DNA of 64,000 nucleotides from Yponomeuta sedellus (Eukaryota; Arthropoda; Insecta; Lepidoptera; Yponomeutidae). The DNA is taken from positions 186,001-250,000 of the forward strand of contig OW203725.1 in the NCBI GenBank assembly GCA_934045075.1, read 5' to 3'. A program made the translations under genes and the position numbers. Within the stretch, counting starts at the first letter, position 1, and every line of letters begins with the position of its first letter. This document shows positions 56,801-64,000 of this stretch, piece after piece. The notes beneath the pieces are model-generated. The model saw only the letters and a list, made by a program, of their open reading frames with translations, was not told the DNA's origin and searched no databases.

Positions 56801-58671
56801 TCCGCCAACCCTGCCGGCGCCGTCGCCGGCCCCGCCTGGAGCTGCAATCAATCAAACCGAGTGATTTGAATCAATCACTTCAGTTAATCAACACTTGGCG
56901 CGGTCAGGTGCAGGATAGGTGACCGTCCCGTGACAACCGCTTGTAGCGTTTTTCCGAGCGCATCCTCCACCAACCCGAACTTTGCTCTTATAGTGGAGTG
57001 TGATCTAACCCTTCTGCCATGCAGGAAGAGACCCGCGCCCCAGCAGTGGGGACATACAAGAGTGGATATCGATCGATACAACTTTATTCACAAGAAGACT
57101 TGCTACTCGCCTCTTTACCACTCTAGCATTTTGAAGCAGCAGGTAAATCAGGTTAAATGATGTTGCCAAGTCAATTTTAAACATTCCTGGGGGAATTCTC
57201 GACCGCCATTCCCTATTATTTTATATAGATTCTTTCCTATAGATTCTTTCTTGACTACGCAATCCAAAAAACTGGCGAAGTGTGAGTTGGGAGTCCAAGA
57301 AAAAGAGTCTGTTAACTTTCTCATTGATCTCAGTGCCAGCTTTTTACCTATACGCCATCGCCACTATCCTTGTATCGTTCAATACCCACCTTTTTACAAA
57401 ATAACAAATAAGTAAAACCCATAAAATGTAAAAAACGCTTAAAATACTTAAAAAAAACGGATGAATTAAAGAAGCTCCTCCCCCAAGTTTATTTTTTAAA
57501 TATGCAATGTTCCTCTTATAAAATAATATTATACTGTTTTCAAGCTTGTTTATTTGGCTTACAACTAATAATTACTTACTTATTTGTCGATACATATTGA
57601 CTGAACAACCTATTTATATCGGTTGAATATAATAAATTCGGCACAAAGTTATCCTCATGCCGAAGAGCAAGTAAACAATGTACACTGTAATAATCAGCAA
57701 CCTTCAGTTATACACAGCATGAAAATGTAGAAAATCGTTCAGAAATTTGACTAATTTTCTTACAAAGTTTGACCAATACGCAGAAAAAACCGTACAAGTG
57801 CGGGTCAGACTCGCCCACCGAGGGTTCGCATAAATGTTTAGGTACCTATTTACTGCAGCATAACAACTCTAGCTCACTCGTAGCCCCGGCTGCCTGAGTG
57901 ATCTTAAATAAACATAAAACATAAACATTTACATACATAAATGATCACGAAGGTTAAGCAACATAGATGAGGATGGATGGGTGACCGTCTATGACTAACG
58001 CTAGTGGCATTTTAGTGGCAAGGCACTTTAAGCAGTTGGTGCCGGCTGCCGTCGATAGATAGATAGCAGTCGTTAAGCCAAGTCAGAGGCCCTAAGGCCC
58101 TTGAAAACTTCTGACAGTATGACCAGCCACCAATCTGGACTTGGCCCCCGTGGTAGAGTGTACCTATACCTTCCTGAGCATAACAAGGAACTAAATATAA
58201 TATCGGGTACAAATCACGCCCTTTCCGGAATCTACGTATTATCTGAATCATTCAAAGGACATGCTAGAGAAATCTTAAAAGTTATTAAAATTTAAAGTTG
58301 CACTTTTGGACTTTCAGAAATGCATATTCTGCTATCGTAAAATAGCTTTTTTTTATTTGTTGGCTAACATTTATTTTATTTTTGTACATTTTTATCCATT
58401 GCCGAGCAATGCTAAAACAAAAGCGGTGTAGAGTAATATTGCTAGTAATTTGTAAGTATGATTTCGGCTCTGGCGTTGGTGTTTTACCATCTCTTATCAC
58501 AATCACCCTGTATTATTTTCGTTCGTGGTAGGTATATCAAAATTGACACACCACTAATTTAATGAGTCGTGGATAAATATTTAGTTATATTTTCCTTGTG
58601 CATCTTTCGTTTTATCCTTTGACGACACACACTCATACACACGTACCTGTCACCTCTCCCGCTACCTGCAT
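50517..58671 (-). CDS. Gamma-glutamyl transpeptidase-like type II membrane protein, probable pseudoenzyme
   Basis: Eight minus-strand exons join in perfect phase: 58671-58647, 56841-56648, 56381-56191, 55892-55665, 55516-55440, 55355-55004, 54224-54097, 50821-50517. The 1500 nt encode 499 residues (GGTs are about 560-580). Residues about 58-75 are a membrane anchor (CFAALSAGIALALLAQVL). GGT landmarks in order: ACSRAGAALLQAGGRALDAA, HGALPWPRVLQPTVDLI, TSGLAVV with candidate nucleophile Thr at about 339, PLDLAPAIF, FVVGAES, and the end ADSRAGG. Missing against human GGT1: the substrate Arg of REVAP, the Glu/Asp lid (NNEMDDF), the Ser-Ser of PLSSM and the Gly-Gly of GAAGG. The frame is open throughout, so it is a real but probably non-catalytic paralogue. 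Confidence 0.82.
50868..53900 (+). repeat. Duplicated repeat segments in a GGT-like intron
   Basis: 50868-51085 and 51973-52180 are related (GTCGTAAGTGGGCGGTGCC, TAGCAATGTATTGCCTATGC, TAAAATGCCTT). So are 51181-51440 and 53615-53900 (CCATCTAGTGTAGAGTA, ACCAATGGCAG.TTGGCATTC). The first pair carries an ATG-start resembling a THAP opening (MPSCC). They look like copies of one unclassified element. A frame at 52726-53091 has a hydrophobic start but no recognisable family. Confidence 0.6.
54097..54224 (-). CDS. GGT-like exon 7: lid region replaced by Gly/Ala/Glu repeat
   Basis: Acceptor GGTTGCAG|CGGGC, donor TTTGCG|GTCAGT, 128 nt. Phase forces the frame with PLDLAPAIFAED; the catalytic Ser-Ser is absent and the lid is a GAEGAEG run. 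Confidence 0.78.
54472..54770 (-). pseudogene. RTE-type LINE 3' end plus dispersed repeat
   Basis: On the minus strand: TKVIDIAQRISELKWQWTGY, RRTDNRWSKRVLKWRPRLGK, RSVGRPPPRWDDD, the RTE C-terminus also seen at 34340-34500. The left end (54472-54545) is the CCACTGCTGGACATAGCCCT repeat. It lies in GGT-like intron 6. Confidence 0.75.
55004..55355 (-). CDS. GGT-like exon 6: end of large subunit and candidate cleavage site
   Basis: Acceptor GTCTACAG|AGCTAG, donor GTCAC|GTCAGT, 352 nt. Encodes LDRAVYRAAERLAAAAAD (pre-cleavage helix) and ATTSGLAVVDRRDTYVALV, where the second Thr aligns with the autocleavage nucleophile of GGTs. Confidence 0.8.
55440..55516 (-). CDS. GGT-like exon 5 (77 nt)
   Basis: Acceptor GCCCGCAG|TGCAG, donor GTGCAG|GTACGG. 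Encodes LTPELVLLGAYLRRVQNSTS. The following intron is only 84 bp. A possible N-glycosylation site (NST) is present. Confidence 0.75.
55665..55892 (-). CDS. GGT-like exon 4: LPW motif exon
   Basis: Acceptor ACCGCAG|GAGCGG, donor ATCGC|GTCAGT, 228 nt. Encodes SGALLLWRYRTEHARPPLL and ALPWPRVLQPTVDL, the latter a clear GGT landmark. The REVAP arginine is not found. Confidence 0.82.
56191..56381 (-). CDS. GGT-like exon 3: N-terminal helix motif
   Basis: Acceptor CCGCAG|GTGTTGG, donor GACGC|GTGAGT, 191 nt. Encodes the C-x2-G-x3-L-x2-GG-x-A-x-DAA pattern conserved near the N-terminus of GGTs. Confidence 0.82.
56648..56841 (-). CDS. GGT-like exon 2: cytoplasmic tail and membrane anchor
   Basis: Acceptor GATTGCAG|CTCCAGG, donor GCGCAG|GTACTT, 194 nt. 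Encodes a Gly-rich cytoplasmic tail and the single hydrophobic segment near its end. Confidence 0.8.
56868..57068 (+). mobile_element. 5S-rRNA-derived SINE, copy with deletion
   Basis: TTGGCGCGGTCAGG...GGATAGGTGACCGTCCCGTG is the 5S-like head. The middle is deleted and the tail GCCCCAGCAGTGGGGACAT is intact. It starts a few bases upstream of GGT-like exon 2. Confidence 0.65.
57100..57940. other. GGT-like intron 1, AT-rich part
   Basis: Only a degenerate dispersed repeat (AAAAAACCGTACAAGTGCGG, 57783-57840) is recognised. Confidence 0.35.
57948..58195 (+). mobile_element. 5S-rRNA-derived SINE, third copy
   Basis: GGTTAAGCAACATAGATGAG then GATGGATGGGTGACCGTC is the most 5S-like head in the window. 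The body (AGTCAGAGGCCCTAAGG) matches 10670-10700. Its 3' end is lost. Confidence 0.65.
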
Positions 58672-58679
58672 GCTGTCAC
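58647..58679 (-). CDS. GGT-like exon with start codon
   Basis: Acceptor CTTATTGCAG|GTGACAGC, then ATG at 58671 and eight codons (MQVAGEVT), then donor CAG|GTACGTGT. One base is left over, which is exactly what the next exon needs. The tiny size makes it the least certain exon. Confidence 0.65.
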
Positions 58680-58959
58680 CTGCAATAAGATAAGTCTTTT
58701 AGAGCCACTTACACAGGCTCGGAAATCTTGATTTAAAACAAGTTAAACTGTATTCTCAATACAAAAAAACAATCTAAATTGTACTAATTGGAGATTTAAG
58801 AGAATTGTGGAAGCGGTCCTTAGTCGTAACTTTAACTAAGTTAATCTTGAGGTAGGAACCTATACTCTATCCACCTCAGAGACGCTTTGCCTGACCTGTA
58901 TCACCTGTATGTAAACATCATATTAAGAAAAAAAGATTTATTTGTTAAATATCCAGGGT

Positions 58960-59030
58960 AGGTTAGTTTGTTAGTTAGACCTGAGATTTTCGCACTTAGC
59001 CTCATGATTGGGCCGTTGTCCATGATACAG
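58960..59030 (-). mobile_element. tRNA-derived SINE, 3' fragment
   Basis: Reverse complement of the 3' end of the 49332-49594 SINE (GGGCC..AT.ATGAGGCTAAGTGCG, then TCTAACTAAC). 5'-truncated. Confidence 0.6.
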
Positions 59031-59777
59031 CAGAAGATTGTGCTCCACGTTTTGCTAAATAAATCAGGAATTCGTGTTTATTAAATGACGTCAATGGAGC
59101 TACACGAACAGCAAATAATACTCAGATCATAGATTTGTGTTCTGACAAATAATAAAAATTCATTTGAAGTAGTTATTCAACTACTATTCAACATTATTCA
59201 AGGATAAAGACAGCAGAAAATCTTTTGTAAGCTTTTTGGACTTACTTGACTATTGTATATCAACGCGTTATTAAAATATCGCATACTCTAAAAGCGTCGG
59301 TACGAGACTGGTTTTTAAAATAAAAAATTTTTTTTTTTTTTGCTTATATGGTAGCGATAGGCACGACTCGCCCGACATGCTACCTATAATGCATTAGTAG
59401 CACGAGGGATGCGTGTCGTTTGCTTCGTCATGAAAGTTGAGACTTTCTCGTACATAATTATCAAATTCTGACATTTGAGGCCCACAAAACGCACGACTCG
59501 CACCGTCTGCGTCTGGTCGTGTCACCGCGATCTTTATTGCCCGCGGCCGGATGACTCAACGAGCGGCCGGCGATTCTCCTCGGTGTAGTAGCGGGTTCCC
59601 TCGCTTGCATATCTTATTATGAAATGTCTACATAACTTTAGCCTTACACTAAACTTACGTATGTACCTCCATATGAGTACAACTTATAGCACAGACAAAT
59701 TCTTACCTAAATACGTTGGAATACTGTCCTTCTTCAAGAATACAGTTGCGATTGATAAGATGGTCTGAGGAACTCAC

Positions 59778-59975
59778 AGTGATTTAATCTGCGGAGTGTG
59801 CGCGGTCGCCGCGCTGGCGGCTAACTGTCTGCGTGACGTCACGCTGTCTTGCGCATCGCGCTAGAAGGTAAACAAGACAAGCAAGCAAGACAGAGACGCC
59901 GCGAGCGGTGCGAGCGGCTCGGCCGACGCAGGTGAACAACCGCGGGTGCGCATAATGTCTTGGAATGTTGGTCAA
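59778..59975 (-). promoter_or_regulatory. CpG-rich probable promoter and 5' UTR exon of the GGT-like gene
   Basis: GC-rich patch in AT-rich DNA about 1.1 kb upstream of the start-codon exon. The minus strand has a donor ATCACT|GTGAGT at 59778, suitable for a non-coding first exon. A full CRE palindrome TGACGTCA stands at 59834-59841. No transcript evidence. Confidence 0.45.
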
Positions 59976-60059
59976 AACTAAATACCATGTGTCATTGCAC
60001 CTATCGCATTGAAACTATTGCACAAAACACTCTATAAAATATATTATTTTCGTTGATCT

Positions 60060-60345
60060 AATCCGTGCTAGGGACAATTTTAAAAACCTCTACCTCTGGC
60101 TAACAGGGCCAGCGCTCTCCCAACTGAGCTAATGGGTAAGTACCGGCATCAGTGAAACTTCGAACCTCTACAATACTCTCTTTATTACTTACAGGGAGCG
60201 ACATCTGGCTGAAGTAATTTGCATCACTTGCAGCCCCGAGTACCTACAGTAAGGTTTTACATCGGAATGATATCGCTGTACCCAATTATGATTATTTCTT
60301 TTTTTTGTTGTTGCACTAACTCGTGCTAACGACAATTTTGCGTCT
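60060..60345 (-). mobile_element. Dimer-type tRNA-derived SINE, degraded
   Basis: A head (GGCCAGCGCTCTCCCAACTG, minus) is flanked on both sides by the body also seen at 24.4 and 25.3 kb (CCGTGCTAGGGACAATTT and CTGAAGTAATTTGCATCACT). It keeps the head-body-head junction. Confidence 0.65.
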
Positions 60346-60592
60346 CGTTGTAGTGCCTTCACAGATTTCTGCGTGACGCGTGCAGGTCGAGGCGTGTTTA
60401 CTATCAATTTTGTTGCAATGACAACATTTAATTGAATTAGTTCGCTATGAACCTTGTTTGTATGATACAAATCATCCATACTATTAAAAAAAGACATGGA
60501 AAGAGTTATTATGGGTGAGAATTGTCAAGGAATGGAGCGAATAGTTGCGTCGCAGCATGCGGGCGGGGCCTATGTCTGCCTCAACTGCCCTG

Positions 60593-60995
60593 AGTGCTTA
60601 GTGCGAGTTTGACAGATCCAATCGAATAACTTTACTACCGCGTTAATCGAGCATTGAGTAGTGAGTATGAGTAAGTTAACCGTTCGAACAGAGTGCTTAG
60701 TGCGGGTTTTTTAACTACTCGATCGCGTTAACGTAAACTCATATTTCTATGGCATCGAGGAAGCGCCACCTAGCGACAAGTATGGAAATTAAAATTGCTG
60801 AGTGCGAGTTGTAATGGTTTACGTTGAGAAGTGAACACGTTTACCAGCCAAAACACGAATAAACGCGAGTGCGAGTTGTACTGTGACAGCGTTTTGCCAG
60901 TTCGAACGGTTAACTTACTCATACTCACTACTTAATGCTCGATTAACGCGGTAGTAAATTTATTCGATTAGATCTGTCAAACTCGCACTAAGCAC
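60593..60995. mobile_element. MITE family A, inverted copy with a partial copy attached
   Basis: 60692-60995 is a full copy inverted relative to 11827-12131. 60593-60690 is the first 98 bp of another copy in the opposite orientation, joined head to head, so the locus can fold into a long hairpin. Confidence 0.82.
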
Positions 60996-60999
60996 ACTG

Positions 61000-62580
61000 T
61001 ACTAAACTGTGCTGCGCTGTGCTGCGTCGCCTGCGTCTCAGCATGCGCCCAGCCTAACGTAGTGTATGTAATATGTTGAGTTATTTTAATATTCTGCGTA
61101 ATGCTCGAGCATTATTCATAAAAGTCAATACCACAAATTGTGATTACCACTATGGTACGATTGCAATAATTGGTGTTAATAAATACAAATAATTTCTGTG
61201 CGTAACCTGAGCATACGAGTACGTACTGACCTAAATAATAAAGGGTGTTATTGAAATGGTTAGCATAGTATTAACATTTTTGTCAGCAGAAAAATATAAT
61301 CTGTGAGCAGAAATAGCTAAACTCATGGGCAAAAATTTCAAAATCAATCATCTATGTACGAGTATATCATTTTGGATGGTTGTAATTATTATTGTACAAC
61401 ATATTCATTATATAAGCTGCAATGAGCTGCTCCTTTTTAATAAAATTTTGGTAAGCACTCAGAGGCCAGATAATTAATTTTTTGCTGCATATAAAAGTAG
61501 CAAGAAAAAAGGGCATGAAAAGCAAAGTATACTTGCTACATTCCTTACAAAGAATATTTCATTTATTTATTCTCTGAGTGCATGTGTTTGGGTATTTATT
61601 ATTTTATAAAAGTGTAAATTATTCATTTCTTGATCCAGCATTCCGCATCGGATTCGAAGTCGGGAACAAATTTTATTCCTTCTTCATTACAATTATTATT
61701 AAATTTATCTTTTTATCTTATTACAATCACAAAAACCACACAAATCTCTTGAAAACACGTTGACACCACTGCAATTTGCCTGATAATAATAGCTGCATAA
61801 TCAAATGACAATACTCGCACGCAATTTGCTCCTCGAGTTACGCGCCTGCTCTTGCTCCGCCCACTTTTAACGTACATTCCCGATTTTTAAACAAAAAACG
61901 CAATCCAATTAGTTATTTTGCTCACCATATGCATATACCAATCGAATACACTGCTTATGGACAATCATGAAATCCTGCTGATCAAGTAGTTATTATTTAA
62001 TGTTTGACCTAGTTATTATTTAATGTTTGTTTGATAATTTTATCAAAATTATTTGCGGAACTAGGATTGCTGATTGCATTTAGATTTTTTTATTGCAAAC
62101 AAAATCTTTGCATGCTGACCAAATTATTTAAATGCTGTTTTTTTTGTGGCTCACCAAATTTTATAATCGCTGAACATTTAATTACTTCTCAGTAATAAAT
62201 ATCCTATTCCTCGGTTATCCTTATACAGCCGCTACCAGCAGTATACCCAATAACTCCTCGTCCCTCAAGTTTCCAGACTCGCACTCCTGGGCTTGCACAA
62301 TCTTAACAGAAAATTCGTACTTTAGAGCTAAACGATTTTTCAATGACCTTTGTAATGAAAACAAAGACGCTGTTATTCGAGTCGTTATTCGATTCATTAA
62401 TGATATTAATGATACGCAACTTATTACCAAGCTACGCCAACTTCGCTTTTTTATTTTTGGATGCAGTTACAGTTACTCACTTTGGTGTTCTGTGCATGGT
62501 TTTTCTTTCACCTGTGCAGCGCCTTGATGGTTACCACAAGCAGTTTATCGCATCACGGTGGGTTTGCCAGCTATGTGACG
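61000..62580. other. AT-rich intergenic DNA, nothing recognised
   Basis: No gene or repeat I can support between the MITE and the dispersed repeat at 62585. Confidence 0.35.
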
Positions 62581-62584
62581 TTTT

Positions 62585-62890
62585 TTAACCGACTTCAAAA
62601 AAGGAAGAGGTTGTCAATTCGACACGTATATTACTTTGTTTTCGGATACTTCGTCAAATCTGAACCGATTTCGATTTTTTTTTTGTTACTTTATGTATAG
62701 CGTCCCATTGGTCCCATTTTAATTTGGTGAAGATCTGATGAAGACTTTCAGAGCTGGACAACGGTACTCTTCAATGTACAGCAGCAAAGAGGGCCTAATG
62801 AGGCCTATCCATTGGTAATATGCATATGTTTCATAAGATATAGCGTAAAATTGGTCCCACGGTAATATGGTGAGCATCTCATGAAGACCT
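62585..62890 (+). repeat. Dispersed lepidopteran repeat (AACCGACTTCAAAAAAGG type)
   Basis: AACCGACTTCAAAAAAGGAA followed by GTCAATTCGACACGTA and GATCTGATGAAGAC is a widely seen lepidopteran repeat. It runs into the SINE at 62905. Confidence 0.55.
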
Positions 62891-62904
62891 TCCAGGCTAA
62901 AAAT

Positions 62905-63005
62905 TGAGCTCAATTGGTAGAGCGCTGGCACGGATAGCCAGAGGTTGCGGGTTCGAATCCCGGCATGGGTGAAATGTTTTCTAGCCTCTAAATAGGTTTT
63001 TAAAA
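62905..63005 (+). mobile_element. Monomeric tRNA-derived SINE head
   Basis: GGTAGAGCGCTGGCACGGAT ... GGTTCGAATCCCGGC, then GCCTCTAAATAGGTTTTTAA. Same head as the dimers but alone, with no body. Confidence 0.7.
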
Positions 63006-63431
63006 ACATATATTCCAACCCGTGTGAATGAGGAAGCAGTTCAGAATCCTTAAAAGTAAAGTTGAACTGTATACTTATAGGTATCGTATATGTATACAGC
63101 CCATGAAAGACGCCCACTGTCTTGCGTAGGCCACTTCACCATCATGCCAGCCCCGCTACTCCCTTGCCAATAACGCCCAGTGTCCTCTATGAAGCCCAAC
63201 GTTTAAAACCTGCTTGACTGTACCTATCTACATGTATGTTATTTGTTTTTCTAAAGAATCTTAATACGTATTAGAGCAAGATAGTTTAGCAACTTGTTCC
63301 CGTGATAGCGATGCTTGGCATCCAACGTGAGTGGCGGTGGTGTGACGTCGGGCGCGTGCGCTCACGTGAGTCACTAACGAAGCAAACGAGATTAGGTCGT
63401 ATTGAAGCCCTGCAGGAGCGCGTAATCCCGC

Positions 63432-63438
63432 ATATAAC
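63432..63438 (+). promoter_or_regulatory. Possible TATA box of the arrestin gene
   Basis: ATATAAC about 90 bp before the start codon, followed about 30 bp on by a GC-rich stretch with CAGT initiator-like motifs. A GCTCACGTGAG E-box lies at about 63359-63369. Confidence 0.35.
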
Positions 63439-63524
63439 TCGCGCGGCGGCGCCTCGCCAGCAGTCCGCGGCCAGCAGTCCGCAGACATCGCGCGGCAGTC
63501 CTCGGCAGTTCCCGGCAGTACAAG

Positions 63525-63633
63525 ATGGTGTACAACTTCAAGGTGTTCAAGAAGTGCGCGCCCAACGGCAAGCTTACGCTGTACATGGGCAAGCGCGACT
63601 TCATCGACCACATCTCTTACGTCGAGCCCATCG
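63525..63633 (+). CDS. Arr1: Arrestin (visual, Arr1 type), first coding exon
   Basis: ATG in context ACAAGATGG opens 36 codons ([36 protein letters not shown]), closed by donor ATCG|GTGCGT, which splits the next codon after one base. This is the conserved N-terminal beta-strand of arrestins, closest from memory to insect arrestin 1 (phosrestin), which binds light-activated rhodopsin in photoreceptors and ends signalling. The rest lies beyond the right edge. It is transcribed away from the GGT-like gene. A beta-arrestin (kurtz type) is less likely because of the [10 protein letters not shown] start. Confidence 0.88.
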
Positions 63634-64000
63634 GTGCGTGCCTAAGTCCCCGACTCCCCGTCTCTGCCTTCGCCCAAAGACAAATCGAAAAGCGTACTGC
63701 TTTGAAGTAAAATACAGATGTCGTATGTAAATCACTTCTACTTATTGAGACTTCCTAGTAGGGAACGATGTACAACGCAGCATCTCACCCACAGGCTTAG
63801 CTAGTTATTTACACATTTAAGTAGTCTAATTTAAGTAATTACCTATCTGGTAACGTACTTTCTAGAAAATTAATAAACAAGATTGAAAAGTTTATTCAGT
63901 GGAATGAAATATAATTGCATTCAATAAGGTACTTTATATGTCTACTAGCTGATCCGTTTAACGTTGTTTTGCTGTAATCATAAACTTACGACCTATTCTC

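Overview
The window reads as nuclear DNA of a moth or butterfly (Lepidoptera). It has an AT-rich background, genes split by transposon-filled introns, many kinds of mobile element, and dispersed repeats typical of lepidopteran genomes. No prokaryotic genes, CRISPR arrays or viral genomes are present.

Three host genes can be supported. (1) Minus strand, 10456 to below 1586: the 5' half of a class C G-protein-coupled receptor. Three GC-rich exons (9855-10456, 8118-8790, 1586-1984) splice in phase. They encode a signal-like N-terminus, a bacterial-type OpuAC (glycine-betaine-binding) fold and the start of a GABA-B-like ANF-receptor ligand-binding domain. The 7TM part lies beyond the left edge. 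(2) Minus strand, 58671-50517: a complete eight-exon gene for a 499-residue type II membrane protein of the gamma-glutamyl transpeptidase (GGT) family. All splice phases agree, but most known substrate-binding residues are missing, so it looks like a pseudoenzyme. A CpG-rich stretch with a CRE palindrome (about 59778-59975) is its probable promoter and first non-coding exon. (3) Plus strand, 63525-63633: the first coding exon of a visual arrestin (Arr1 type), continuing past the right edge.

Layout: 1-10.5 kb is the receptor gene, with a mariner broken by a SINE, a (GTAT)n array, a SWIM/MULE remnant and a PIF/Harbinger MITE in its introns. 10.5-34.7 kb has no recognised host exon and holds a 5S-rRNA-derived SINE, MITEs, truncated LINEs with clear target-site duplications, dimeric tRNA-derived SINEs, and a decayed PHD-finger LINE containing an ATTAT array and a TIR element. 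34.7-49.85 kb is one BEL/Pao LTR retrotransposon (TCATC target duplication) with an F-protein-like envelope domain in frame behind its integrase. It has been hit by an 8.3 kb Gypsy-type element (ATCC duplication), a 673 bp TRIM-like miniature LTR element, and a SINE in its 3' LTR. 50.5-59.9 kb is the GGT-like gene. 60-63.4 kb is repeat-bearing intergenic DNA before the arrestin.

The LTR pairs give a relative order: the BEL LTRs differ at a few sites, whereas the nested Gypsy LTRs (416 bp) and TRIM LTRs (272 bp) look identical within each pair, so those insertions are younger. Coding exons of the receptor and GGT-like genes are almost pure G+C and stand out sharply from their AT-rich introns.
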